Shown in pieces: positions 1 to 5,972 of a stretch of DNA of 17,149 bases; the stretch's first letter is position 1; each line of letters starts with the position of its first letter. The DNA is from Bacteroidales bacterium UBA4621. GTDB taxonomy: Bacteria; Bacteroidota; Bacteroidia; Bacteroidales; Paludibacteraceae. Both the position numbers and the translations under genes were made by a program. The notes beneath the pieces were generated by a model. That model saw nothing but the letters and a program-made list of their open reading frames with translations, made no database searches and had not been told where the DNA came from. The stretch covers positions 10,062-27,210 of the forward strand of contig DGIN01000035.1 of the NCBI GenBank assembly GCA_002387325.1. Reading direction: 5' to 3'.

Positions 1-212
1 ACAAAGAACACGCCTTCTTTTACATTTGTCGGGGAGTTCCCGTACTCGTCAGCCAAATACACATTGCCTTTGTTGTCCACAAAGCCCCAATCTTGACCTT
101 TCTCAACCTTGCAAGGCAGATAATCAATCTTGTCCGTTCCTGAATTTCCGCAACTACACAGAATTGTAGCCGTTAGAGCGACAGTCGCCCAACTGAAAAA
201 ATGCTTTTTCAT
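1..212 (-). CDS. WG-repeat lipoprotein, N-terminal part only (runs off window)
   Basis: The reading frame starts at the ATG at 212-210 on the minus strand and stays open to the window edge (70 codons plus 2 nt). The first 21 residues form a lipoprotein signal: MKKH, a hydrophobic stretch, then LCSC followed by Gly, so Cys21 is the likely lipidated residue. After a short linker comes WGFVDNKGNV at about residues 42-51, the hallmark of a WG (KWG-leptospira) repeat, whose members usually carry several such units and are mostly of unknown function. The product is therefore probably an outer-membrane or periplasmic lipoprotein. There is no Shine-Dalgarno sequence, as is usual in this phylum. The best promoter lies about 370 nt upstream, giving a very long leader. 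The C-terminal part and repeat number cannot be seen. Confidence 0.75.
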   Translation of the reverse strand, partial: MKKHFFSWATVALTATILCSCGNSGTDKIDYLPCKVEKGQDWGFVDNKGNVYLADEYGNSPTNVKEGVFF

Positions 213-369
213 AAAATAGTTTTTAATGATTAATTGTATCTCAATCGTCTTTCGGATTGGCATGTTTTTGATGGTACGTATATACACACAGAAAGCGCAG
301 ACCTCGAGTTGCTTATCCACAAATCGAGGCCTTCGCATTGCCTTTAAGGTCAAATAAACAACAGGAAAC
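213..369 (-). other. distal part of long 5' leader of the WG lipoprotein gene
   Basis: This stretch has no credible coding frame. It lies between the candidate structured RNA and the lipoprotein start and should be transcribed from the promoter at 586-617. It contains an inverted repeat, ACCTCGA (301-307) against TCGAGGC (324-330): six Watson-Crick pairs plus one G-T pair with a 16-nt loop. No T-rich run follows it, so it does not look like a terminator. The last part before the ATG is AT-rich, as Bacteroidales translation starts often are. Confidence 0.35.
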
Positions 370-579
370 CTACGCCGATATGACCTGTACACTGCACCCT
401 ATATGGGAACACAATGCGACTGAAAGCCACATCCATAGGCATCTATTGATTTACTTTGATTCTGACCTTAATGCTGAAAAGTTGCGAAGTTTTCGATTTG
501 TCAAACGCAAAGCGTCAATAAACGCTATTCAATATGTCAAATCCACCCCTTCAGAGAACATATCCCCTCCGGCGTAGAT
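370..579 (-). ncRNA. candidate structured RNA or structured leader (about 200 nt)
   Basis: A TAnnTTTG promoter at 586-617 predicts minus-strand transcription from about 579. The first bases, CTACGCCG (minus strand, 577-570), are perfectly complementary to CGGCGTAG (minus strand, 377-370) about 200 nt downstream. After a 6-nt one-sided bulge, ATATG (563-559) pairs with CATAT (382-378). These 8+5 pairs would bring the two ends together, as in rod-shaped RNAs such as 6S. A small internal hairpin, AGCGT-TTATTG-ACGCT, lies early in the segment. No long frame with a normal start is present. It may be an independent small RNA or simply the first domain of the lipoprotein leader. I do not recognise a family with certainty, and no folding was run. 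Confidence 0.35.
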
Positions 580-585
580 TTGCTG

Positions 586-617
586 CAAAATTATAACAAT
601 TATTCCAAACACGCAAA
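586..617 (-). promoter_or_regulatory. Bacteroidales-type promoter, minus strand
   Basis: On the minus strand TTTG (617-614) is followed after 20 nt by TAATTTTG (593-586). This fits the primary-sigma consensus of Bacteroides (TTTG/TTG, 19-21 nt, TAnnTTTG). Transcription would begin near 579 and run toward the WG lipoprotein gene. Confidence 0.6.
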
Positions 618-780
618 TTAGATCTTAAAAATCTGAATTTTTATATCTTTTTAATACTTAAAAGCCAAATCCGCCTGCTCCCCGCAAATGGTAGCCTTAA
701 CAACTATTCCTCCCTGCACATTCCCTAAAAACATTCCTTTTGTTAATATCTGCTTTCCGTTGATCACTACATACTTTTTA

Positions 781-835
781 CGAACCACCGTCGAACCACC
801 GTCGAATCACCTACCTCCCACCGTCGAACTACAAA
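781..835. repeat. 11-bp degenerate tandem repeat, about 5 units
   Basis: Two perfect units CGAACCACCGT (781-791, 792-802) are followed by CGAATCACCTA (803-813), CCTCCCACCGT (814-824) and CGAACTACAAA (825-835), all in exact 11-bp register. The reverse complement of the main unit begins ACGGT, as does the unit of the array at 15910-15964. Confidence 0.75.
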
Positions 836-863
836 ATATACACGATTATTAAGATTTTAGATA

Positions 864-902
864 ACGTCTAATGGTGTGTAAAAATACCATTCGGCGTTTT
901 TT
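864..902 (+). other. hairpin with following T run, role unclear
   Basis: AATGGT (870-875) pairs with ACCATT (886-891) around a 10-nt loop. Outer ACG (864-866) pairs with CGT (895-897) across a 3x3 internal loop, and a T run (897-902) follows. It resembles a weak terminator, but no plus-strand gene lies upstream. It may be an operator or stray structure about 100 bp upstream of the next promoter. Confidence 0.3.
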
Positions 903-974
903 GAGGGGTGAAAACCTTTCATGTTTACAACGAAATCTGCGTTTTTGAAAATTTGCATAAAAATCACAAAATCA

Positions 975-1006
975 TTTTGTTATATCAAAAATAATCCGTA
1001 CATTTG
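975..1006 (+). promoter_or_regulatory. Bacteroidales-type promoter for the small-protein pair
   Basis: TTTTG at 975-979, 19 nt of spacer, then TACATTTG at 999-1006 fits the TTTG-N19-TAnnTTTG consensus very well. Transcription should start near 1013, leaving a leader of about 134 nt before the ATG at 1147. Confidence 0.7.
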
Positions 1007-1012
1007 CACCGC

Positions 1013-1146
1013 CTTTTAAGACAGTGGCAATGTATCGGGTGCGCGCAATCAATATATACCGGATATTACCACAGATGTTAAGGTCTCGAATGTACCTGCG
1101 AGTAACAATAGATGGACAAACTAACATTTAATAAATTAATTTTTCT
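1013..1146 (+). promoter_or_regulatory. structured 5' leader of the small-protein pair
   Basis: An imperfect hairpin pairs GTGG (1024-1027) with CCAC (1069-1072), AAT (1029-1031) with ATT (1065-1067), ATC (1034-1036) with GAT (1062-1064) and GGT (1038-1040) with ACC (1058-1060). It contains one C-A mismatch, a GT bulge and one G-G mismatch, and the loop is 17 nt. A second hairpin pairs TGTTA (1076-1080) with TAACA (1103-1107). Inside it two exclusive options exist: CTCG (1085-1088) with CGAG (1099-1102), or AGGT (1081-1084) with ACCT (1094-1097). The last 30 nt are AT-rich and unstructured. The function is unknown. An autoregulatory or riboswitch-like role is conjecture. Confidence 0.35.
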
Positions 1147-1455
1147 ATGAGTACCTATTTATTAGAAGTACCATTCGAAGATTTTCACGGCAAGATTTGC
1201 CGGCACAGCCAAATCATCTTCAAAAAGGTGAACGGCACACGCTACACAAGCGTGGTGTGCAACCCCTACAAAGGGGCACCAAGTGAAGCACAGCAGGAGC
1301 AACGCAATATGATGCGCACCGCTGTCGCGAATATAAAGAAACTGAATTCAACCGAACTCGCTGCCTATCAAACAGCCTTCAAAGCCCAAAGCAAATACAA
1401 AACGCTGCGGGGCTATATGGTAGCACAGGAGATCCTAAAACTCCAAACGGTATGA
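1147..1455 (+). CDS. small basic protein of unknown function, first of a paralogous pair
   Basis: The product is 102 residues, lysine-rich, with no signal peptide or membrane segment, so probably cytoplasmic. It resembles the next gene's product along its length: an N-terminal strand-like segment, a central basic patch ending in RYTSV (about residues 32-36), a glutamine/alanine-rich helical middle, and a C-terminal motif KYKTLRGY...AQE (about 83-95) matching RYKTLYGY...SQE downstream. This points to duplication. The ATG at 1147 follows an AT-rich leader and a consensus promoter. Its TGA overlaps the next ATG (ATGA, 1452-1455), implying translational coupling. From memory, short conserved hypothetical proteins of this type occur in Bacteroidales genomes. 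I know of no assigned function. Confidence 0.75.
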   Translation: MSTYLLEVPFEDFHGKICRHSQIIFKKVNGTRYTSVVCNPYKGAPSEAQQEQRNMMRTAVANIKKLNSTELAAYQTAFKAQSKYKTLRGYMVAQEILKLQTV

Positions 1456-1772
1456 GAAAAGTGGTATTTTTAGACCCCGTGGACTATATCTCGGGCAAAG
1501 TTTCTCCCGCTCATACCCGTACAATCTACAAACGCCTTCGGGCAACCGACCGCCGATTCACGAGCGTACGAATAGATGAGGACAACAAACCTGCCACAGA
1601 AGCCCAAGTGGCACAGCAGGCAAAGTTCAAGGCGGTAGTTAAATCTACCCGCCAACGGATGCAGGACGCATCCAAAATGCCTCAAGATCTGGCTGCGTTC
1701 CAGAAACAGAACCGGTACAAAACATTGTACGGCTATGTTTTCAGCCAAGAATGGCTCGCACAAGAGGGCTAA
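1452..1772 (+). CDS. small basic protein of unknown function, second of a paralogous pair
   Basis: The product is 106 residues, rich in Arg, Lys and Gln, with no signal or membrane segment. It begins MRKVVFLDPVDYISGK, followed by an Arg/Lys-rich stretch ending RRFTSV (about 34-39), a helical Gln/Ala/Lys middle, and RYKTLYGY...SQEWL (about 87-102). The TSV and YKTLxGY...QE motifs align with the upstream protein, so the two are diverged copies that may form a heteromer. The start ATG sits in the 4-base ATGA overlap with the preceding stop. Downstream come a hairpin, a palindromic repeat and a strong terminator, so the pair forms a self-contained two-gene unit. A nucleic-acid-binding role would suit the charge but is only a guess. 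Confidence 0.75.
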   Translation: MRKVVFLDPVDYISGKVSPAHTRTIYKRLRATDRRFTSVRIDEDNKPATEAQVAQQAKFKAVVKSTRQRMQDASKMPQDLAAFQKQNRYKTLYGYVFSQEWLAQEG

Positions 1773-1808
1773 CCCAAAAATCTTGATTACAAAATGAATT
1801 CAAGGGCG

Positions 1809-1827
1809 TGATAGCCGCCCGCTATCA
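1809..1827 (+). other. perfect short hairpin downstream of the small-protein pair
   Basis: TGATAGC (1809-1815) and GCTATCA (1821-1827) form a perfect 7-bp stem with loop CGCCC, 37 nt after the stop codon. No T run follows, so it is more likely a 3' UTR structure than a terminator. Confidence 0.5.
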
Positions 1828-1828
1828 G

Positions 1829-1880
1829 GATCAACCTAATAGGTAAAACAGATCAATCTAATAGATTAAACAGATCAATC
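1829..1880. repeat. 22-bp tandem repeat with palindromic cores
   Basis: Two 22-bp units (1829-1850, 1851-1872) differ at three positions, and a partial third unit starts at 1873 (GATCAATC). Each contains an 11-nt dyad: ACCTAATAGGT (1834-1844) and ATCTAATAGAT (1856-1866). Two of the differences (C1835 to T1857, G1843 to A1865) are partners in the dyad and so preserve its symmetry. The dyads are 22 bp apart, about two helical turns. Confidence 0.7.
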
Positions 1881-1924
1881 GGCGCAGAGAGACCTCATGA
1901 ACCTCCCTCACCGCAACATACAAG

Positions 1925-1967
1925 CCTCCTGTTTCCTCCGCGGAAGAAACAGGAGGTGTTGTTTTCT
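1925..1967 (+). terminator. rho-independent terminator of the small-protein operon
   Basis: CCTCCTGTTTC (1925-1935) pairs perfectly with GAAACAGGAGG (1946-1956), with a small further stem in the loop. The T-rich tail TGTTGTTTTCTT follows. It ends the 1147-1772 transcript. The rest of the 310-nt gap (1773-2082) holds only the hairpin and repeat listed and the next promoter. Confidence 0.85.
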
Positions 1968-2037
1968 TAATACACCGTCCAAACGATTTTTACACTACTT
2001 ATACCAAATAATACACGCCTATCCCAATAAATAGCAG

Positions 2038-2045
2038 TACTTTTG
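2038..2045 (+). promoter_or_regulatory. -7 box of the GH28 gene promoter
   Basis: TACTTTTG matches TAnnTTTG exactly. Transcription would start near 2052, about 30 nt before the ATG at 2083. No clear TTG box is visible 19-21 nt upstream, so the promoter may be activator-dependent. Confidence 0.45.
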
Positions 2046-2082
2046 CCACCAAAATAAATTCGATGTAAAAGTACCGAACAAT

Positions 2083-3627
2083 ATGAAAAAACTGACGATA
2101 GCACTACTTGCAGCCGTACTTGCAGCCTGCACCTCAACTGCCAAATTCCAGCATACTACACAAAAAGAACTAAACGCACTCATACAAACTGCGTCTTTCG
2201 ATATGCCCGAGGTACGTCTGCCCTCTTTCCCCAATCGAACCCTCTCTGTACTGGAATACGGGGCAGACCCTACGGGCAACAAACTCTCCACCAACGCTTT
2301 CCAACAAGCCATCGACGCCTGCAACGCTGCCGGTGGAGGCACGGTCATCATTCCCGCCGGAGTCTATACCACGGCGGGCATCACACTCAAATCCAACGTA
2401 CGTCTCTACACGGAGCAAAACGCCTTCATCACCTTTTCCCCCGACTTCTCCCTTTACCCCGTCTATGCCACGTGGTTCGAAGGTGTTCCCACCATGCGCG
2501 CACAATCGCCCGTCTCCGCCTTCAACGCCGAGAATATAGCCATCACGGGACAGGGCACCTTTAATGGCAACGGCGACTACTGGCGACCGCTCAAACGCAG
2601 CAAAGTGAGCGACATCCAATGGAAAAAACAACTGCAAAAAGGAGGCGCATTATCCCCCGACGGCAAAACATGGTACCCCGACTCGACCTCCATCTATGCG
2701 GTCTCGCTCTGCCAAGACCAGAACGTCCCCGTGGTTACCCACGACTCGGTTTGGAAACACATACACTCTTTCCTCCGACCCGTAATGATACACCTCGTAG
2801 GATGCCGCAACATACTCCTCGAAGGCGTCTGTTTCGAGAACTCGCCCGCTTGGAATATACACCCTATGCTCTGCGAAAACCTCGTCTTGCGCGACCTGAC
2901 AGTGCGCAACCCATGGTACAGCCAGAACGGAGACGGAGTAGACGTCGAATCCTGCCGCAACGTAATCATATCACGATGCTCCTTCGACGTCGGAGATGAC
3001 GCCATCTGTATGAAATCCGGCAAAAACCAACCGGGACGCGAAAGAAATGTACCAACCGAAAATGTACTCGTGGACCAATGTACCGTCTACCACGGACACG
3101 GCGGATTCGTAGTAGGCTCCGAAATGTCAGGAGGCATACGCAATATACAGGTCAGCAACAATCTCTACATCGGCACGGATGTCGGCTTGAGATTCAAATC
3201 GACACGCGGAAGAGGCGGCATCGTCGAAAATATCTATATACGCAATATCAATATGGCGGATATACCCAACGAGGCACTGCTCTTCGACCTCTTCTATGGC
3301 GGCAAGGGTGCAGGAGAGGAAACGGAAGAGGAAATAGCCGCACGCATGAATACCGACATACCGCCCGTGAACGAAGAAACACCGCAGTTCAGAAACATAT
3401 ACATCGAAAACGTCATCGCCAAAGATGTCAAACGCGCAATGTATTTCAACGGCCTCCCCGAAATGAAAATACGAAATGTACACCTCAAACATATACGTAT
3501 GACCGCAGAACAGGGCGCGTTAATCCGACAGACCGACGGACTGACTGCCGACAACGTGCAAATAACCGCACGCACAGGAGAAGCCTTCGTCCTCGCACCA
3601 TCCGTCGAAAATGCAGAAATACACTAA
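2083..3627 (+). CDS. GH28 family polygalacturonase-like lipoprotein
   Basis: The 514-residue product begins with a lipoprotein signal (lipobox LAAC, Cys16), so it is probably anchored in the periplasm or at the cell surface. The body is a right-handed parallel beta-helix of glycoside hydrolase family 28. It starts with a typical entry segment (EYGADPTGNKLSTNAFQQAI, then GGGTVIIPAGVY). The family's four motifs are present: N282-G-D284 (NxD), D305-D306 in GDDAICMKSGK, G338-H339-G340, and R370-F371-K372 (RxK). Asp284, Asp305 and Asp306 would be the catalytic carboxylates that hydrolyse galacturonosyl linkages in pectin. Whether it acts endo or exo, or on rhamnogalacturonan, cannot be read from sequence. 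The C-terminal third has further beta-helix repeats. It overlaps the DUF4861-like gene by 17 nt, so the two are co-expressed. No SusC/SusD or regulator is in view. Confidence 0.9.
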   Translation: MKKLTIALLAAVLAACTSTAKFQHTTQKELNALIQTASFDMPEVRLPSFPNRTLSVLEYGADPTGNKLSTNAFQQAIDACNAAGGGTVIIPAGVYTTAGITLKSNVRLYTEQNAFITFSPDFSLYPVYATWFEGVPTMRAQSPVSAFNAENIAITGQGTFNGNGDYWRPLKRSKVSDIQWKKQLQKGGALSPDGKTWYPDSTSIYAVSLCQDQNVPVVTHDSVWKHIHSFLRPVMIHLVGCRNILLEGVCFENSPAWNIHPMLCENLVLRDLTVRNPWYSQNGDGVDVESCRNVIISRCSFDVGDDAICMKSGKNQPGRERNVPTENVLVDQCTVYHGHGGFVVGSEMSGGIRNIQVSNNLYIGTDVGLRFKSTRGRGGIVENIYIRNINMADIPNEALLFDLFYGGKGAGEETEEEIAARMNTDIPPVNEETPQFRNIYIENVIAKDVKRAMYFNGLPEMKIRNVHLKHIRMTAEQGALIRQTDGLTADNVQITARTGEAFVLAPSVENAEIH

Positions 3628-4630
3628 CATACCGCACAGCGCACGTTATGCATTATGCATCCTATGGTGCATGGTGTATGGCATATGGGGCTTCGCCCAA
3701 CCGAAAACGGCTGCCTCTATGTGGCTCCGGGTAACACCCGCAGACTCCGCTATGGCGGGTTTCCAAACTATACAAGCCGAAGGACAGACCCGCTGTATAG
3801 TTCCCATCACCGAATGGACTGCCGACCCCGATATAGACACCTACCACCAACTCCACCACCACGGAGTCGCAATCGAGTCGGACATCATGGCCTACCGTAT
3901 CTACTTCGACAGGAAACAGACCATCGACATATACGCCAAACGCACACCACGCCTCGAACTCGCCACCTCCTACTGGTACCCGTCCGACGAACAACTGGAG
4001 CAACACTACGGAGACGACATCCTCCGAGTGAGCGGCACGGTCGGACTCGGAAGCGTCAAACCGTGGCGCAACGGCAAAATGACACATATCGAACCCGTAC
4101 AGAGCCGCACACAGCGTATCGTGGAGGTAACAAAAAACAAAGCGGTAATGGAAATCAGCGTAACAGGCTGGCAGACAGAGAACAAAAACGTCGATATGAC
4201 AGTGCGCTATACCATCTTCGCCCATCATCGGGATATGCTCTGTGAAGTCTTCCTCTCCGCTCCGTTGGACAGCCTATGCACCGGCGTACAGGCAATACCC
4301 GCCAAACAAACGGCAACTACACCGAAGTCGTTTTACAAAGACCTTTCTTCTCAGGGCGTACTCCTCGGCTCGTGGGGAACAGACTACCCCGTGAATGATA
4401 CCGTCAAATATGCAAAAGAGACGGTCGGATTAGGCGTCTTCGTACCTGCGAAATATGCAGCACGACCGGTGGAAGACATGCGCAACAACCTCGTTCTCTT
4501 CGCACCCGCAACATACCTGCGCTTCTATCTCACCACCGTTGCCGCTACCAAAGAGGACAATCCGCCCGCTACCACCGAAGAAACGTTTTACCGTTATCTC
4601 GACACTTGGAGAAACGGCTTGGACAGGTGA
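3611..4630 (+). CDS. secreted DUF4861-like protein linked to GH28
   Basis: The product is 339 residues with a Sec signal peptide (hydrophobic to about residue 29, cleavage probably after GFA). The mature part resembles the DUF4861 family as I remember it: HHHGVAIESDIMAYRIYFD (about 83-101), a block with LELATSYWYPSDEQL, GDDILRVSGTVGLG and HIEPVQSRTQRIVE. I know of no established activity for this family. Members sit beside GH28, GH105 or lyase genes in polysaccharide loci, so a role on uronic-acid-containing glycans is likely by context. The ATG at 3611 lies inside the GH28 gene (17-nt overlap). Later in-frame ATGs would remove most of the signal peptide, so this start is preferred. The signal peptide is encoded by a run of ATGCAT/ATGG-like quasi-repeats (3647-3690). 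The family name is from memory, the secretion signal is seen. Confidence 0.7.
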   Translation: MQKYTNIPHSARYALCILWCMVYGIWGFAQPKTAASMWLRVTPADSAMAGFQTIQAEGQTRCIVPITEWTADPDIDTYHQLHHHGVAIESDIMAYRIYFDRKQTIDIYAKRTPRLELATSYWYPSDEQLEQHYGDDILRVSGTVGLGSVKPWRNGKMTHIEPVQSRTQRIVEVTKNKAVMEISVTGWQTENKNVDMTVRYTIFAHHRDMLCEVFLSAPLDSLCTGVQAIPAKQTATTPKSFYKDLSSQGVLLGSWGTDYPVNDTVKYAKETVGLGVFVPAKYAARPVEDMRNNLVLFAPATYLRFYLTTVAATKEDNPPATTEETFYRYLDTWRNGLDR

Positions 4631-4655
4631 AAATTGCATTTAAGTTCAAACAGTG

Positions 4656-4686
4656 TTGTGTATTCTGCGAAAAAGCAGTATCTTTG
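4656..4686 (+). promoter_or_regulatory. promoter of kbl-tdh
   Basis: TTG (4656-4658), a 20-nt spacer and TATCTTTG (4679-4686) fit the Bacteroidales consensus. Transcription should start near 4693, about 29 nt before the kbl ATG at 4722. Confidence 0.7.
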
Positions 4687-4721
4687 CGGGGTGAATACAA
4701 ACCTTTTAATACAAAGATACT

Positions 4722-5921
4722 ATGTACACCGAATTTCAGAAACACCTGCAGCAGACACTCCGGGAAATCCGCGATGCGGGACTTTACAAAAACGAACGTG
4801 TTATCGTTACACCTCAATCCTCCGGCATCCAAGTGGACAACGGAGGTAAAAAAGAGAGTGTAATCAATTTCTGTGCAAACAATTACCTCGGTCTGGCTGA
4901 TAGCAAAGAACTCATAGAGGCGGCTAAAGAACGGATGGACAGCCGTGGATACGGAATGGCTTCAGTGCGCTTCATCTGTGGAACGCAGGACACGCATAAA
5001 CAACTGGAAAAAGCCGTCTCGGATTTCTTCGGCACCGAAGACACAATACTCTATGCCGCATGTTTCGACGCCAACGGAGGACTCTTCGAACCGCTGCTTA
5101 CCGACGAAGATGCCATCATATCCGATGCACTCAACCACGCATCCATTATCGACGGTGTACGCCTCTGCAAAGCAGTACGCTACCGCTATGCCAACGGAGA
5201 CATGCAAGACCTCGAGGAACAACTGAAAAAAGCACAGGCGCAACGCTTCCGCATCATTGCCACCGACGGCGTTTTCTCTATGGACGGCAATGTCTGCCCC
5301 CTCGATAAAATCTACCAACTCGCACAGAAATACAACGCCCTCGTCATGGTGGACGAGAGCCACTCCGCAGGAGTCGTCGGCAAAACAGGACACGGCGTTA
5401 CGGAACTGTTCGCCCTGAGAGGAAAGATAGAGATACTCACAGGGACACTCGGAAAAGCCTTCGGCGGATCGGTTGGCGGCTTCACTACAGGGAAAAAAGA
5501 AATTATCGACCTCCTCAGGCAACGAAGCCGCCCGTATCTGTTCTCCAACTCTATACCGCCGATGATTGCAGCAGCAGGAATAAAAACATTTGAAATACTC
5601 ACTCGGAACAACAACCTGCAAGACCGCCTGCATGACAACACGGAATACTTCGTGGGAAAAATGAAAGAGGCGGGCTTCGACATCAAACCCACACAGTCGG
5701 CAATTTGTGCCGTGATGCTGTATGACGCACGGCTCAGTCAGGACTTCGCTGCCGCTTTGCAGGAAGAGGGTATCTACGTTACAGGATTCTACTACCCCGT
5801 AGTACCCAAAGGACAGGCGCGTATCCGCGTACAGCTCTCCGCTGCACATACACGCGAACAACTGGACAAAGGCATAAACGCTTTTGTCAAAGTGGGCAGA
5901 CGGTTGGGAGTACTGAAATAA
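4722..5921 (+). CDS. kbl: 2-amino-3-ketobutyrate CoA ligase (glycine C-acetyltransferase)
   Basis: This 399-residue PLP enzyme belongs to the alpha-oxoamine synthase group (fold type I). It cleaves 2-amino-3-oxobutyrate with CoA into glycine and acetyl-CoA in the cytoplasm. Recognisable blocks are INFCANNYLGLA (about 47-58), YGMASVRFICGTQ (about 75-87), DALNHASIIDG with the cofactor-stacking His, VDESHSAG with the pyridine-binding Asp, and TLGKAFGG, in which Lys245 is the Schiff-base lysine (Lys244 in E. coli). Length matches E. coli Kbl (398). The SVRFICGTQ and TGFYYPVVPKGQARIR segments favour Kbl over KAS-type BioF or serine palmitoyltransferase, and tdh directly downstream settles it. The gene has its own promoter and begins a two-gene operon in the same order as E. 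coli kbl-tdh. Confidence 0.95.
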   Translation: MYTEFQKHLQQTLREIRDAGLYKNERVIVTPQSSGIQVDNGGKKESVINFCANNYLGLADSKELIEAAKERMDSRGYGMASVRFICGTQDTHKQLEKAVSDFFGTEDTILYAACFDANGGLFEPLLTDEDAIISDALNHASIIDGVRLCKAVRYRYANGDMQDLEEQLKKAQAQRFRIIATDGVFSMDGNVCPLDKIYQLAQKYNALVMVDESHSAGVVGKTGHGVTELFALRGKIEILTGTLGKAFGGSVGGFTTGKKEIIDLLRQRSRPYLFSNSIPPMIAAAGIKTFEILTRNNNLQDRLHDNTEYFVGKMKEAGFDIKPTQSAICAVMLYDARLSQDFAAALQEEGIYVTGFYYPVVPKGQARIRVQLSAAHTREQLDKGINAFVKVGRRLGVLK

Positions 5922-5972
5922 CGTGTAACCGGCAACGAACAGCAATAAACCTGAGCAAAGCGAACTGAAAAG

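Larger units (their letters stand above)
618..998. other. intergenic region between divergent promoters
   Basis: No gene can be supported here. A 54-codon plus-strand frame (688-852) exists but is proline/threonine-rich, has no promoter and runs through a tandem repeat. The segment holds the 11-bp repeat at 781-835 and a hairpin at 864-897, and is otherwise AT-rich. It separates the minus-strand promoter at 586-617 from the plus-strand promoter at 975-1006, so regulatory sites for either transcript could lie here. Confidence 0.5.

Noticed and set aside
338..577. 79-codon plus-strand frame starting at TTG
   Set aside because: It has a rare start, no promoter, no recognisable motif, and runs antisense to the likely minus-strand transcript; its composition looks non-coding.
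688..852. 54-codon plus-strand frame starting at ATG
   Set aside because: It is proline/threonine-rich, passes through an 11-bp tandem repeat and has no promoter or translation signal.
2170..3734. several frames overlapping GH28 (2170-2637 -, 2619-2999 +, 3078-3734 +)
   Set aside because: All lie over GH28 catalytic motifs in its own frame; they are Arg/Pro-rich shadows.
4962..5945. 327-codon minus-strand frame opposite kbl
   Set aside because: The plus-strand product is a complete Kbl with PLP lysine; the antisense frame is Cys/Val/Phe-rich with no family resemblance.
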